Of a stretch of DNA of 64,000 bases, positions 52,548 to 61,806 are shown piece after piece; the stretch's first letter is position 1; each line of letters begins with the position of its first letter. The translations under genes were made by a program, and so were the position numbers. The stretch is from Polycyclovorans sp964425915 (lineage in GTDB: Bacteria > Pseudomonadota > Gammaproteobacteria > Nevskiales > Nevskiaceae). The stretch is from contig CAYROO010000001.1 of NCBI GenBank assembly GCA_964425915.1, positions 372,001 to 436,000 on the forward strand. Reading direction: 5' to 3'. The notes beneath the pieces were generated by a model. That model had not been told where the DNA came from. It searched no databases and was given only the letters and a program-made list of their open reading frames with translations.

Positions 52548-54023
52548 AAGTTACAGACTGCGGCGAGCTCGGATTCCGTGTAGGTCTGGGTCCCACCGGC
52601 CGTGGTCACGGTGATCGTGCCGTCGCCGTTGTACGTATACGTCGCATTGGCCCCGCCACTGTTAATCATCATCTGGCCCGCGACATAGGCCCCCGTATCA
52701 GGGTTCACCACCAGGGGCTGTGGTGTCGACACAAAGCCCTCGCCCGACCCGCAGGTGCTATCCACACGGAAATCGCCCCTGAAATCGAACGCGATGTTGC
52801 CATCGGGCTGTGTCACCCCTTCCAGCTCAAATGGTGTCCCTTTGTAGCCGAGGTGGTAGTCCACTCGGGAGGGCGGAACTGAGGGATCCAAATTGGCATA
52901 GGCGCCTTGCAATAGGACAGAGCCTGTGAAGCGCTCCAGATTTGAACCGGCCGTGCGCGTAAACAGGGATAGTTCTCCCAGCATGAGTGTCAGTCCTCGG
53001 TCGCTGGACGGGTTGAGAATCTCGCTGAGGTAGCTTTCACCCGCCTCACCAAAGCTAATCGGCCCGCTAAGTTCAGTCGCTGAAGGCGGAAAGCCGACTA
53101 ACGTAGTCATGAAGTTCGACTCGGTGACGCCGTCAAAGCGAACATCCCCCTGGATACATTCGTCGTAGACCGTGCGACTGCTTTGGGTGGTCGGCCCAGG
53201 GAACATGCCGGTCGACGGCCCACTGGTCTGATCGACTGTGCCGCCCCCCGGACAAGCGGTAGCCGCTTTGGCCGTGACTGCGCTTTTGGCGTCTGCGGCG
53301 CTATTGTCGCTCTCGGAGATTTCGGCGGCCTCATTGATACCCGCGAGGCCGCTGCTGAAGGCAGCCGCAGCCCGATCCGGCGTACTCAGGTCCAGATTTT
53401 TGCCGGCACCGCCACTTGCATCAATCGTGCGCGCCCGAACATTAACCGTGGGGGTGGGAGACGGGCTCGGTGACGGGCTCGGGCTGGGAGATGGGCTCGG
53501 ACTCGGCGACGGGCTCGGGCTCGGCGACGGGCTCGGGCTCGGCGACGGGCTCGGGCTCGGCGACGGGCTCGGGCNNNNNNNNNNNNNNNNNNNNNNNNNN
53601 NNNNNNNNNNNNNNNNNNNNNNNNNNNNNNNNNNNNNNNNNNNNNNNNNNNNNNNNNNNNNNNNNNNNNNNNNNTGGGAGATGGGCTCGGACTCGGTGAC
53701 GGGCTCGGGCTGGGAGATGGGCTCGGACTCGGCGACGGGCTCGGACTCGGTGACGGACTCGGGCTCGGCGATGGGCTCGGACTGGGAGATGGGCTCGGAC
53801 TCGGCGACGGGCTCGGGCTCGGCGAAACGACGGGATCCGGCGACGGGCTCGGACTGGGGCTCGGCGACGGGCTGGGTGAGGGCGAGGGCGACGGACTGGG
53901 CGTCGGCGACGCACTGGGCGTCGGCGACGGTGTGCTGTCAGCCGGATCGGGGTTGTTACAGCCACTCAAACCCAGCACCAACGCCGCTGCCACCGCGGTT
54001 GCCCATGGCGTTCTCACCAACAT
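52544..54023 (-). CDS. Repeat-containing lipoprotein with Ser-Pro tract, interrupted by an assembly gap
   Basis: N-terminal part (from the ATG at 54023): MLVRTPWATAVAAALVLGLS then GCNNPDPAD, a lipobox (LGLSGC). A Ser-Pro repeat follows, then the gap, then a globular 290-residue C-terminal part with TPTVNVRARTIDASGG, AGINEAAEISESD and a beta-rich end (GGANATYTYNGDGTITVTTAGG). The two halves are in different frames across 100 N, so the true gap length is not 100 (or a frameshift exists). A surface or periplasmic lipoprotein with a flexible stalk is likely; the C-terminal domain family is not recognised. Confidence 0.75.
53460..53900. repeat. 18-bp-type minisatellite encoding Ser-Pro repeats
   Basis: Repeats of GGGCTCGG, GGACTCGG and CGACGGGCTC-type units (coding strand AGCCCG and TCGCCG codons for Ser-Pro) extend on both sides of the gap. 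Units vary slightly. Such tandem repeats are prone to copy number change and short-read misassembly. Confidence 0.9.
53575..53674. other. Assembly gap of 100 N within the Ser-Pro repeat
   Basis: Exactly 100 N placed inside the minisatellite. 100 is not a multiple of three and the flanking frames do not join, so the true length must differ. Confidence 0.95.
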
Positions 54024-54113
54024 CCCTGCCCCCTTTGATCCGTCAGCCGATTGAGTGACCAACGGTCTCACGTGGCCCCGGCCAGGGGCAGCCCCCAACT
54101 GGGGGGCATGGGT

Positions 54114-55469
54114 CTAGGTTGCCGACGCGCGAATGATCGGAAACCGCAGGAATCGGGTCGACAGGCCGGCCGCCGCCACCGCAAGACCGACAATGAAGCC
54201 CCACCAGATGCCCGCCGGCCCCAACCCGGCGGGAAACGCCAGCGCGACGGCCACCGGCATCCCCACGGCCCAATAGGCGAACACCGTGATCACCATGGGC
54301 ACCCGGGTGTCGTGCAAGCCGCGCAGCGCCCCGTTGCTGGTGGCCTGAATGCAGTCGAACAGCTGGAACAGGGCGGCATAGGTCAGCAGGCCGACTGCCA
54401 TCGGGGCCACCTCGGGTGCCCGTGTATAGGCGCGGACAATCGCCTCCGGAAACAGCGCCATCAGCGACGCAGCGGTGATCGCCCAGAGCCCGCCCAGCGC
54501 GATGCCCACCTGCCCGGCAAGCCGGGTCCCCACGAGATCTCCGGCGCCGTGGGCCGTCCCGACCCGCACCGTGGTGGCCATGCCAATGGACAAGGGCACC
54601 ATGAAGCTCATCGCAGCGAAGTTGATGGCGATCTGGTGGGCCGCGACCGCGACATCGCCAAAGCGGGCCATGACCAGGGCGCCCACCTGAAACAGCCAGG
54701 CCTCTGCGGTGAGAATGGCCGCCACCGGCAGACCCAGCCGCAACAGAGCCGAGTTTCCGGCCGGCATGGCACGGCGAAGCTGGGGCGCAAGCTGCAGCCG
54801 GTGCAAGGCAGGCACACAGCGATAGGCGGTGGCATAGGTCAGCAGCATGGCGAACGAGGCGGCGACGCTGGCCCAGGCCGCGCCAACGGTCCCCAGGGCC
54901 GGCAGCCCGAGGCGGCCGTACATGAGCACATAGTCCCCGCCCGCATTGACCAGCAGCCCGACCACCCCCGCGGACAGCGCCACGCGAGTATGCCCCAGCC
55001 CCTCGGCACCGTTGCGCAAGGCAAAGCAGGCGCATAGCGGCAGCGTACCCAGCGACACCACCTGCAAGTAGGCTTGGGCCTCGGCAGAAACGGCCGCCGA
55101 CAGGCCAAGCCAGCCCAGGATGGTGCCAGTGCTGAGCCAGATCGCCAGCGCCCAGATCAGGCCGCAGACCACCGCCACCCCCAGAGCGCCCCCGATGTGG
55201 CGCCCGATCTCGACATCGCCAGCGCCCGCGCCGCGGCGCTGCGCCACCAGGGCGGACAGCGCCATGAACAGCCCCATCAGGCTGACAAAGCCGAGAAAGA
55301 ACACATTGCTGCCCACCGCCACCGCCGCCAGGGTCTGGCCCGACAGCTGACCGGCGAACACGGTGTCTACCGTGCCCATGCTCATGAACAGCAGCTGGGC
55401 AATGACGATGGGCCAAGCCAGCCGCAGATTGGCCCGAATCTCGCCCCTGAGGCGAAGGCTGTCAGTCAT
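54114..55469 (-). CDS. MATE-family multidrug efflux transporter (NorM-like)
   Basis: 451-residue inner-membrane antiporter with 12 predicted helices in two similar halves. LAWPIVIAQLLFMSMGTVDTVFAGQLSG is the MATE N-terminal signature, and the second half has the parallel LPVAAILTAEAWLFQVGALVMARFG. Proteins of this group couple Na+ or H+ entry to drug export. Start at the ATG at 55469, 27 bp after the gltX stop on the same strand. Confidence 0.93.
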   Translation of the reverse strand: MTDSLRLRGEIRANLRLAWPIVIAQLLFMSMGTVDTVFAGQLSGQTLAAVAVGSNVFFLGFVSLMGLFMALSALVAQRRGAGAGDVEIGRHIGGALGVAVVCGLIWALAIWLSTGTILGWLGLSAAVSAEAQAYLQVVSLGTLPLCACFALRNGAEGLGHTRVALSAGVVGLLVNAGGDYVLMYGRLGLPALGTVGAAWASVAASFAMLLTYATAYRCVPALHRLQLAPQLRRAMPAGNSALLRLGLPVAAILTAEAWLFQVGALVMARFGDVAVAAHQIAINFAAMSFMVPLSIGMATTVRVGTAHGAGDLVGTRLAGQVGIALGGLWAITAASLMALFPEAIVRAYTRAPEVAPMAVGLLTYAALFQLFDCIQATSNGALRGLHDTRVPMVITVFAYWAVGMPVAVALAFPAGLGPAGIWWGFIVGLAVAAAGLSTRFLRFPIIRASAT

Positions 55470-55496
55470 CTCGAGCGCCCCTCCTGGGCGCGGGGT

Positions 55497-56915
55497 TCAG
55501 CCGCCGTTGGCCGCCACCCAGGCCAGTGCTGCGCGCAGGCGCGCCAGGGTGCGCGTCCGGCCCAGCAGCAGTAGGGTCTGGTCGATCGGCGGCGAGATCG
55601 CCATGCCGCAGCAGGCCACACGGATCGGTTGTGCCACCTGCCCGAGCTTGACGGCGAGCTGCTCGCCGACCGCCTGCACCACGCCATGGATCGCGTCTGC
55701 GGTCCAGTCGGGCAAGGCGTCCAGGCCCGCGATCAAGGCTTCCAGCACGGGGGTCGCGGCGGTGGTCAGATGCTTGGCGGCGTCCTTCTCGTTGTAGCCC
55801 GCCAGGTCGCGGTAGAAGAAGGCGGACTTCTCGGCCATCTCCGCCAGGGTGCGGCAGCGCTCGCGCTGGGCCTCGATGACGGCATCGAGCGCCGGCCCCT
55901 CGGCGGGGTCCATATCGAGACGACGCAGATGCCACTCGAACTCGGGCACGACCACGGCCATCGGCGCGGTCTTCAGATACTGGTGGTTGACCCAGTAGGC
56001 CTTTTCCATATCGAAACGGGCCGGCGACGACGACACATGGTCGAAGTCGAACAGCCGCTCCATTTCCTCGCGCGTGAACAGCTCCTGGTCGCCGTGGCTC
56101 CAGCCAAGGCGCACCAGGTAGTTGAGCAGGCCGTCCGGAAGGAAGCCCATGGCCCGGTATTCCATCACACCCAGGGCACCGTGGCGCTTCGACAGCTTGG
56201 CGCCGTCGCCGCCGAGGATCATGGAGACGTGCGCATAGGCCGGCGGCGTCGCGCCGAGCGCGGTGAAGATGTTGATCTGCTTGGGCGTGTTGTTGACGTG
56301 GTCATCACCGCGAATGACATGGGTGATGCCCATGTCCATGTCGTCCACCACCACGCAGAAGTTGTAGGTCGGCGTACCGTCGGCACGGGCGATCACCAGA
56401 TCGTCCAGCTCCGCGTTGGCAAAGCGCATTTCGCCCTTGATCAGGTCCGAAACCACCACCTCGCCCTCCAGCGGGTTACAGAAACGAATCACCGGTGCCA
56501 CCCCGTCCGGCGGCGGCGGCAAGGTTTTGCCCGGTGCAGGCCGCCAGCGACCGTCGTAACGGGGCTTTTCCTTGCGCGCCTGCTGCTCGGCGCGCATCTG
56601 GTCCAGCTCGTCCTTGCTGGCGTAGCAGCGGTAAGCAGTGCCGGCTTCCAGCATCTGCGCGATCAGCGCCTTGTAGCGGTCAAAGCGCTGGGTCTGATAG
56701 ATCACCTCGTCGTCACCGTGCAGGCCCAGCCAGGCCATGCCTTCGAAGATGGCATCCACCGCCGCCTGCGTACTGCGCTCGCGGTCGGTATCCTCGATCC
56801 GCAGGACGAAGCGTCCACCGTGTCGGCGCGCATAGAGATAGGAAAACAGCGCAGTGCGCGCACCCCCAATGTGCAGATAGCCGGTGGGGGAAGGGGCAAA
56901 TCGCGTGACGGTCAT
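55497..56915 (-). CDS. gltX: Glutamyl-tRNA synthetase
   Basis: 472-residue class I aminoacyl-tRNA synthetase that charges tRNA-Glu. FAPSPTGYLHIGGARTALF contains the HIGH-type motif, and the KLSKRHG (KMSKS) motif lies near the middle. The insert CYASKDELDQMRAEQQARKE and RYDGRWR indicates the non-zinc form. Starts at the ATG at 56915. Divergent from the PTPS-like gene by 67 bp. The length and order of motifs are normal; a single gltX form with no sign of being the non-discriminating paralogue. Confidence 0.96.
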   Translation of the reverse strand: MTVTRFAPSPTGYLHIGGARTALFSYLYARRHGGRFVLRIEDTDRERSTQAAVDAIFEGMAWLGLHGDDEVIYQTQRFDRYKALIAQMLEAGTAYRCYASKDELDQMRAEQQARKEKPRYDGRWRPAPGKTLPPPPDGVAPVIRFCNPLEGEVVVSDLIKGEMRFANAELDDLVIARADGTPTYNFCVVVDDMDMGITHVIRGDDHVNNTPKQINIFTALGATPPAYAHVSMILGGDGAKLSKRHGALGVMEYRAMGFLPDGLLNYLVRLGWSHGDQELFTREEMERLFDFDHVSSSPARFDMEKAYWVNHQYLKTAPMAVVVPEFEWHLRRLDMDPAEGPALDAVIEAQRERCRTLAEMAEKSAFFYRDLAGYNEKDAAKHLTTAATPVLEALIAGLDALPDWTADAIHGVVQAVGEQLAVKLGQVAQPIRVACCGMAISPPIDQTLLLLGRTRTLARLRAALAWVAANGG

Positions 56916-56982
56916 GGGGGCGGGGCGCAAGAAAACGGCCGCAGATTCTAAACTAACGGTCCCTCGCCCCGACCCTGCCACC

Positions 56983-57816
56983 ATGTCCTGCCTGTTTGTC
57001 GACCATCTCACCGTCATCGACTGCGCCTATCTCGATGCAGCGCGCGGCCTGGTGGGCGAAAGCTGGATCGTCGATCTGGAACTGGAAGGCGACCTCGACG
57101 CGCAGTCGATGGTGCTCGACTTCGGGGAGGTCAAGCGGCGCATCAAGCGGGCCATTGACGACGGGCCGGACCACACCCTGATCGTCCCGACCGCGGCACC
57201 GGGCCTGCAGCTGAACCTTCAGGGCAATGACACCGATCTGGTGTTCCCCAGCGCGCGCGGCGAGATCCGTCACCGCGCGCCCCGCATTGCCCTCACCCTG
57301 CTGCCCGTGGCCACGGTCACCGCCGATGCGGTGGCCGACCACCTGCAGACGGCGCTGCGCGCCGTGGTGCCGGCCTCGGTGCAGCGCATCGGCCTACGCC
57401 TGTACCCCGAGACCATCGACGGGCCCTACTACCACTATGTTCACGGGCTGAAGAAGCACGATGGCCAGTGCCAGCGGATTGCCCACGGCCATCGCTCGCG
57501 CATCGAGGTGCGGGTCAACAACCATCGTGACGCATCCCTGGAATCGTCACTGGCCGAGGCCTGGCGCGACATCTATCTCGGCAGCCGCGAGGATGTGGCA
57601 GCCGAGCACGAGGACCGGATCGACTTCGCCTACCGCGCCGCAGAGGGGCATTTCGCCCTGTCCCTGCCGCGCGCGCACTGCGCGCTCATCGACCAGGACA
57701 GCACGGTTGAGTGCCTGGCGGATGTGCTACTCGACCACGCCCGCGGGCTGCGGCCGGGTCAGCGTGTGGAAGTCCGCGCCTACGAAGGGGTGCGCAAGGG
57801 CGCCGTGGCACGCTAG
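56983..57816 (+). CDS. Two-domain 6-pyruvoyl-tetrahydropterin synthase/QueD-like protein
   Basis: 277 residues, about twice a normal QueD. The N-terminal half has the second part of the PTPS motif set (VLDFGEVKRRIK, DHTLIVPTA), but GES where the zinc HGH would be. The C-terminal half has HGLKKHDGQCQRIAHGHRSRIEV, which retains the zinc-type His and Cys-x-His-x-His layout, and DSTVECLADVL. It is therefore a tandem PTPS with a likely inactive first domain. Role in queuosine (6-carboxytetrahydropterin) or another pterin pathway. Its stop overlaps the convergent zur by 4 bp. Confidence 0.8.
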   Translation: MSCLFVDHLTVIDCAYLDAARGLVGESWIVDLELEGDLDAQSMVLDFGEVKRRIKRAIDDGPDHTLIVPTAAPGLQLNLQGNDTDLVFPSARGEIRHRAPRIALTLLPVATVTADAVADHLQTALRAVVPASVQRIGLRLYPETIDGPYYHYVHGLKKHDGQCQRIAHGHRSRIEVRVNNHRDASLESSLAEAWRDIYLGSREDVAAEHEDRIDFAYRAAEGHFALSLPRAHCALIDQDSTVECLADVLLDHARGLRPGQRVEVRAYEGVRKGAVAR

Positions 57817-58268
57817 TCCTGACAGCGGGCGCACGTCCCCTGCAGCTCGACCACCTGGCGCTCCGTGCTGAAGCCGCTGGCGCGGGCACGCGCCTGCAAC
57901 AGGCCGTTGACGTCCTCGTCCTCAAGCTCCTCGGCAGTGCCGCAATCAGTGCACACCAGATACAGGCCCTGGTGGGTCTCGCCGGGATGGGCGCAGGGCA
58001 CGTAGGCGTGGGTGCTTTCCAGCCGATGAATCAGCCCCTGCGTCAGCAGGAATTCGAGCGCGCGATACACCGTCGGCGGCGCCAAAGCACGATCCAGCCG
58101 CTTCTGCATGGCATGCAACAGGTCATAGGCGGATTGGGGGGTGCCCAGTTTCAGCATCAGCGCGTAGACCTCGCGGCGCATGGTGGTGAAACGGACATCG
58201 CGCTGCCGACACCAGGCATCGGCCTGTTCGACCGTCAGCGCATGCTGGGAGTGCTGCGTCGCCTTCAT
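57813..58268 (-). CDS. zur: Fur-family regulator, Zur type
   Basis: 151-residue winged-helix metalloregulator. N-terminal DNA-binding domain (RFTTMRREVYALMLKLG, PPTVYRALEFLLTQGLIHRLES) and dimerisation domain with CAHPGETHQGLYLVCTDC (structural CxxC) and CARC near the end. The pattern VCTDCGTAEELED fits Zur (zinc uptake) better than Fur. Start at the ATG at 58268. Divergent from hisI. No znuABC next door in this window, though a zinc-type exporter is at 42-48 kb. Confidence 0.88.
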   Translation of the reverse strand: MKATQHSQHALTVEQADAWCRQRDVRFTTMRREVYALMLKLGTPQSAYDLLHAMQKRLDRALAPPTVYRALEFLLTQGLIHRLESTHAYVPCAHPGETHQGLYLVCTDCGTAEELEDEDVNGLLQARARASGFSTERQVVELQGTCARCQD

Positions 58269-58297
58269 GGGGCTATGGTATTACAATCGCGCCCCCG

Positions 58298-58311
58298 CGC
58301 CCCGGGGCGCT
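58298..58311. promoter_or_regulatory. Perfect 14-bp palindrome in the zur-hisI gap
   Basis: GCGCCCCGGGGCGC sits 24 bp before the hisI ATG. A TACAAT -10-like box lies just upstream at 58282-58287 with no good -35. The palindrome could be an operator or simply GC-rich sequence. Confidence 0.3.
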
Positions 58312-58334
58312 TGTTTGTCGCATGGGTTGTCGTC

Positions 58335-58811
58335 ATGGCCGAAGATGTCCGCTTCTTTTCCCGCCTCACCATCGAACAGGTGGAGGAAGGCCATGAACTC
58401 GCGCCCAAGTTCGACGAGCACGGACTGATCCCCTGCATCACCACCGCCTTCGGCACCGGCGAAGTGTTGATGCTGGGCTACATGAATGCCGAAGCGCTGA
58501 AAAAGACCATCCTCACCGGCGAGGCGCACTACTGGTCGCGCAGCCGCCAGGTGCTGTGGCACAAGGGCGCGACCAGTGGCCTGGTGCAGAAGGTTGAAGA
58601 GCTGCGGATCGACGACGACCAGGACGCCATCTGGCTGCGCGTCTCGGTCAATGGCGACGCTTCCTGCCATGTCGGCTATCGCTCCTGTTTCTATCGCTCG
58701 GTCCCCACCGGCGAGGGCCCGGAAGTCCGCGAACTGAAGTACGAAGAGGACGAAAAGTCCTTCGACCCCAAGGCCGTCTACGGCGACGCACCGAACCCGA
58801 CCATACTCTGA
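58335..58811 (+). CDS. hisI: Phosphoribosyl-AMP cyclohydrolase
   Basis: Third step of histidine biosynthesis: opens the adenine ring of phosphoribosyl-AMP; cytosolic, zinc and magnesium dependent. The 158-residue product is the stand-alone form without the HisE domain. Conserved YMNAEALKKTILTGEAHYWSRSR and DASCHVGYRSCFYR segments carry the zinc-binding cysteines. Start at the ATG at 58335. The rest of the histidine operon is not in the window. Confidence 0.95.
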   Translation: MAEDVRFFSRLTIEQVEEGHELAPKFDEHGLIPCITTAFGTGEVLMLGYMNAEALKKTILTGEAHYWSRSRQVLWHKGATSGLVQKVEELRIDDDQDAIWLRVSVNGDASCHVGYRSCFYRSVPTGEGPEVRELKYEEDEKSFDPKAVYGDAPNPTIL

Positions 58812-58830
58812 TCCGGACGCTGATACGGTT

Positions 58831-61104
58831 TCAGGGAATGGCGGGCGCGGTCCAGCGTCGGCGATGGGTCTGCCGCCACGCCTCAACCCGCGGCTGCCCA
58901 TCCGCCCCCCACTGCACCGACACGGCGCCGAGATCGCCGCTGACATAGGTCGCGGCCCCGACACGGCGCCAGCGGGTCTGCACCTCCGGATGCGGGTGCC
59001 CGAAGTGATGCCGCCAGCCAGCGGGGAACAGCACCACGGCTGGCGCGACTGCCGCCACCCAGGGCGGCGTCGACGAGGTGCGGCTGCCATGATGCGGGGC
59101 AATCAGCACGTCTGCGCGCAACGGCGCATCCGAACGCAGCAGGCGCCGTTCTGCCGCTGCTTCGATATCCCCTGCCAGCAGTGCGACCCCCGCCGTGCTC
59201 TCGATCCGCAGCACGCAGGAGGCGTTGTTGTCCTCGACCGAACCCGCGCCGGGCGGCGGCGCCAGCACCTCGAAACGGACCTCGTCCCAGACCCAGCGCT
59301 GCCCCGCCATACAGGCCCGGTCGGTGCCGGCACCACTGTGATGCCGTACCGGCAGGGCGGCCCGCAACGCCGCCACACCGCCGGCATGATCACGGTCACC
59401 GTGCGACACCATCAGATGGTCGATTTGACCAATCCCCTGGTGCCGCAGGTACGGCGCCACCACCGACGCACCTGCATCGAAGCCACCGGGCCAGGCGGGA
59501 CCCGCGTCGTACACCAGGGTGTGATGCGCCGTACGCACCACCGCGGACAGCCCCTGCCCCACATCGAGCAGTGTCAGGGTAAATCCCCGCTCCGGCGCCG
59601 CGGTGGGTGACCACAGCAGGGGCAGCAGACAAATCAATCCGAGCGCGCGGGTCGGCGCGCCACGCGGCGCCAGCAGCATCACGCCGCCCAGCACCGCCAG
59701 GACCGCCACCGGCGGCGTCGGCGACAGCGCCCACCAGGACGCCGGCCAGGTCGATGCCAACGCGCTGAGTGCCTGCCACAACAGCGCCAGCGCCGCCGCC
59801 ACCGCCTGCAGCAAGGGCTCGCCCAGCACCGGCCAGACGGCGGTGAGCATCACCGCGAGCAGGACCAGCGGCGTCAGCAGGGTAAAGGCCGGCACTGCGA
59901 GCAGATTGGCAAATGGCGCCATCAAGGTGGCGCCACCAAAGAAGCCGAGGGTGAGCGGCATCATCAACACCGCGAGGCCCAGCTGCAGACGGACGAACAC
60001 GCGCCAGGCCGACGGTCGCCGCAAACGGCCCACGGTGAGCCAGAGAATGCCGGCAACCGCACCGAACGACAGCCACAGGCCGGGCCGCAGCAGCACCACC
60101 GGATCCAACAGCAACACCGCGCACCAGACCCAGGCCAGCGCGCGATAGGGACGCCGCCAGCCACCTCGCCAGGCCAGCAGCAAGGCCAGCCAGACCATCA
60201 ACAGCGCCCGCAGCACCGGCGTTTCCAGTCCGGCCATCAGGGCGTAGCCGGTGGCGAGGACGGCGGCCGCCACACCGGCCACCCAGGGCGTCGGCCAGCG
60301 CAGCGCGGCGGCGGGCCAGAGCGGCCACACCAAGCGCATCAGGCCGTACCCGAGCGCCGCAACCAAGGACAGGTGCAGGCCCGAGATCACCAACAGATGG
60401 GTGGTGCCGGTCCGCCGCGCCACCGTCCAATCCTCATCAGTGAGGCCACGGCCGTCGCCCAGCCCGAGGGCAGCCACGAGCGGCAAGCCCGGATGCCCCG
60501 CCAGCACCGCCTGTACCGGCGCCAATAGCCGCGCCCGCCACTGATGGACAAGGGTCATCGCAGGCGGCGCCAGCGTCTCGACGCAAGGGGTGGCGGCACG
60601 AACGCTGGCGGTCGCGCCGATGCGCTCACGGAACAACCAGCCCTCGTAGTCGAAACCACCGGGATTGTGGCTGCCCCGCGGGCTGCGGACGCGTAGGGTC
60701 CAGCGGCGGCAGTCGCCCACCGCCAGATTGTCATCGCTGCGATACCAACTGGTGCGTATGCGTGACGGCAGCCCCTGCGCCCGTGCCTCGGCGTCGGGCG
60801 CCAGGCTCAGGCGCCAGACAGCCGTGCCATCGGCCGCCGGCTGTCGTTGCGGCAGGTCAGCCAACACTGCGCGCACGGTCACCTGCTCGCCGTGTCGCGC
60901 AACCGGCCAGCGATCCGCCAAACGCTGTTGCATCGCCCACTCGGTCCACAGGGCACCGGCGATCAACAGCAACATGGCGCCACGCGCCGGCCGCCACAGC
61001 GCCAGCAGCAAGGGCGCTAGGCCCCACCACAGCGCAGGCGCGGCCGGCCACAGCAACACAGCGCCGCAGCCCAGCGAGAAGGCCGCGACGCGCAGGAAGA
61101 ACAT
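58831..61104 (-). CDS. comEC: DNA internalisation-related competence protein ComEC/Rec2
   Basis: 757-residue inner-membrane channel protein for DNA uptake. An N-terminal domain and several hydrophobic helices are followed by the competence domain (GTTHLLVISGLHLSLVAALGY) and a C-terminal metallo-beta-lactamase domain (FTLTLLDVGQGLSAVV, VSHGDRDHAGGV, IAPHHGSRTSS). These motifs indicate a complete protein. It precedes lolD by 9 bp in the reverse order of transcription, so lolC-lolD-comEC is a likely operon, as in many gammaproteobacteria. Confidence 0.94.
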   Translation of the reverse strand: MFFLRVAAFSLGCGAVLLWPAAPALWWGLAPLLLALWRPARGAMLLLIAGALWTEWAMQQRLADRWPVARHGEQVTVRAVLADLPQRQPAADGTAVWRLSLAPDAEARAQGLPSRIRTSWYRSDDNLAVGDCRRWTLRVRSPRGSHNPGGFDYEGWLFRERIGATASVRAATPCVETLAPPAMTLVHQWRARLLAPVQAVLAGHPGLPLVAALGLGDGRGLTDEDWTVARRTGTTHLLVISGLHLSLVAALGYGLMRLVWPLWPAAALRWPTPWVAGVAAAVLATGYALMAGLETPVLRALLMVWLALLLAWRGGWRRPYRALAWVWCAVLLLDPVVLLRPGLWLSFGAVAGILWLTVGRLRRPSAWRVFVRLQLGLAVLMMPLTLGFFGGATLMAPFANLLAVPAFTLLTPLVLLAVMLTAVWPVLGEPLLQAVAAALALLWQALSALASTWPASWWALSPTPPVAVLAVLGGVMLLAPRGAPTRALGLICLLPLLWSPTAAPERGFTLTLLDVGQGLSAVVRTAHHTLVYDAGPAWPGGFDAGASVVAPYLRHQGIGQIDHLMVSHGDRDHAGGVAALRAALPVRHHSGAGTDRACMAGQRWVWDEVRFEVLAPPPGAGSVEDNNASCVLRIESTAGVALLAGDIEAAAERRLLRSDAPLRADVLIAPHHGSRTSSTPPWVAAVAPAVVLFPAGWRHHFGHPHPEVQTRWRRVGAATYVSGDLGAVSVQWGADGQPRVEAWRQTHRRRWTAPAIP

Positions 61105-61113
61105 GGGGCCCGT

Positions 61114-61806
61114 CTAGAGCTGGGTCGGCGCCAACAACCCGGCATCCAGCCGGAGGACGCGATCCATGCGTGCGGCCAGCCGCAGATCGTGGGTGACCAC
61201 GACCAGGGCGGTTCCCAGCTCGGCATTCAAGGCGAGCATCTGATCAAACACGGCCTCTGCCGTGCGGCTGTCGAGATTGCCGGTGGGCTCGTCAGCGAGC
61301 ACGCAATCCGGGCGGGTCACCAGCGCCCGCGCCACCGCGGCGCGCTGGCGTTCGCCACCGGACAGCTCGCCCGGCTTGTGACGGAGTCGCTCAGCCAAAC
61401 CGACGCGGGACAGCAGCTCGGCAGCGGCGGCTTCGGCCTCCGCCACCGGGCGCCGGCGGATCAGTAGGGGTAGCGCCACGTTCTCCAGCGCGGTGAATTC
61501 GGGCAGCAGGTGGTGAAACTGATAGACGAAGCCCAGGCGGCGGTTGCGCAGGGCACCACGCTGCGCATCGCTGAGCCGGTGCATGGCTTCCCCGGCCACC
61601 CGCACCTCGCCCTGGCTGAGCGTGTCGAGGCCACCGAGACAGTGCAGCAGCGTCGACTTGCCAGCCCCGCTGGCACCGACGATGGCGATGCGCTCGCCAC
61701 GCCGGATGGTGAGGTCCACCCCGTCGAGCACCTTGAGGTTGAGGCGCCCGTCATCGAACACCTTGGTCAGCCCGCGGGCATCGAGAATGATGTCGTCCAT
61801 GGTCAT
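61114..61806 (-). CDS. lolD: Lipoprotein-releasing system ATP-binding protein LolD
   Basis: ATPase of LolCDE, which extracts outer-membrane lipoproteins from the inner membrane and hands them to LolA. 230 residues with Walker A VGASGAGKST, FVYQFHHLLPEFTALENVALPLL (LolD-type Q-loop), signature LSGGERQR, Walker B VLADEPTGNLD. The TGATG overlap with the lolC stop favours the ATG at 61806; a GTG three bases earlier and an ATG at 61800 are alternatives. Confidence 0.95.
   Translation of the reverse strand: MTMDDIILDARGLTKVFDDGRLNLKVLDGVDLTIRRGERIAIVGASGAGKSTLLHCLGGLDTLSQGEVRVAGEAMHRLSDAQRGALRNRRLGFVYQFHHLLPEFTALENVALPLLIRRRPVAEAEAAAAELLSRVGLAERLRHKPGELSGGERQRAAVARALVTRPDCVLADEPTGNLDSRTAEAVFDQMLALNAELGTALVVVTHDLRLAARMDRVLRLDAGLLAPTQL

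Noticed and set aside
53460..53900. CRISPR-like periodicity or a structured non-coding RNA in the Ser-Pro region
   Set aside because: The repeat has no unique spacers and is fully explained by Ser-Pro codons in an open frame starting with a lipoprotein signal.
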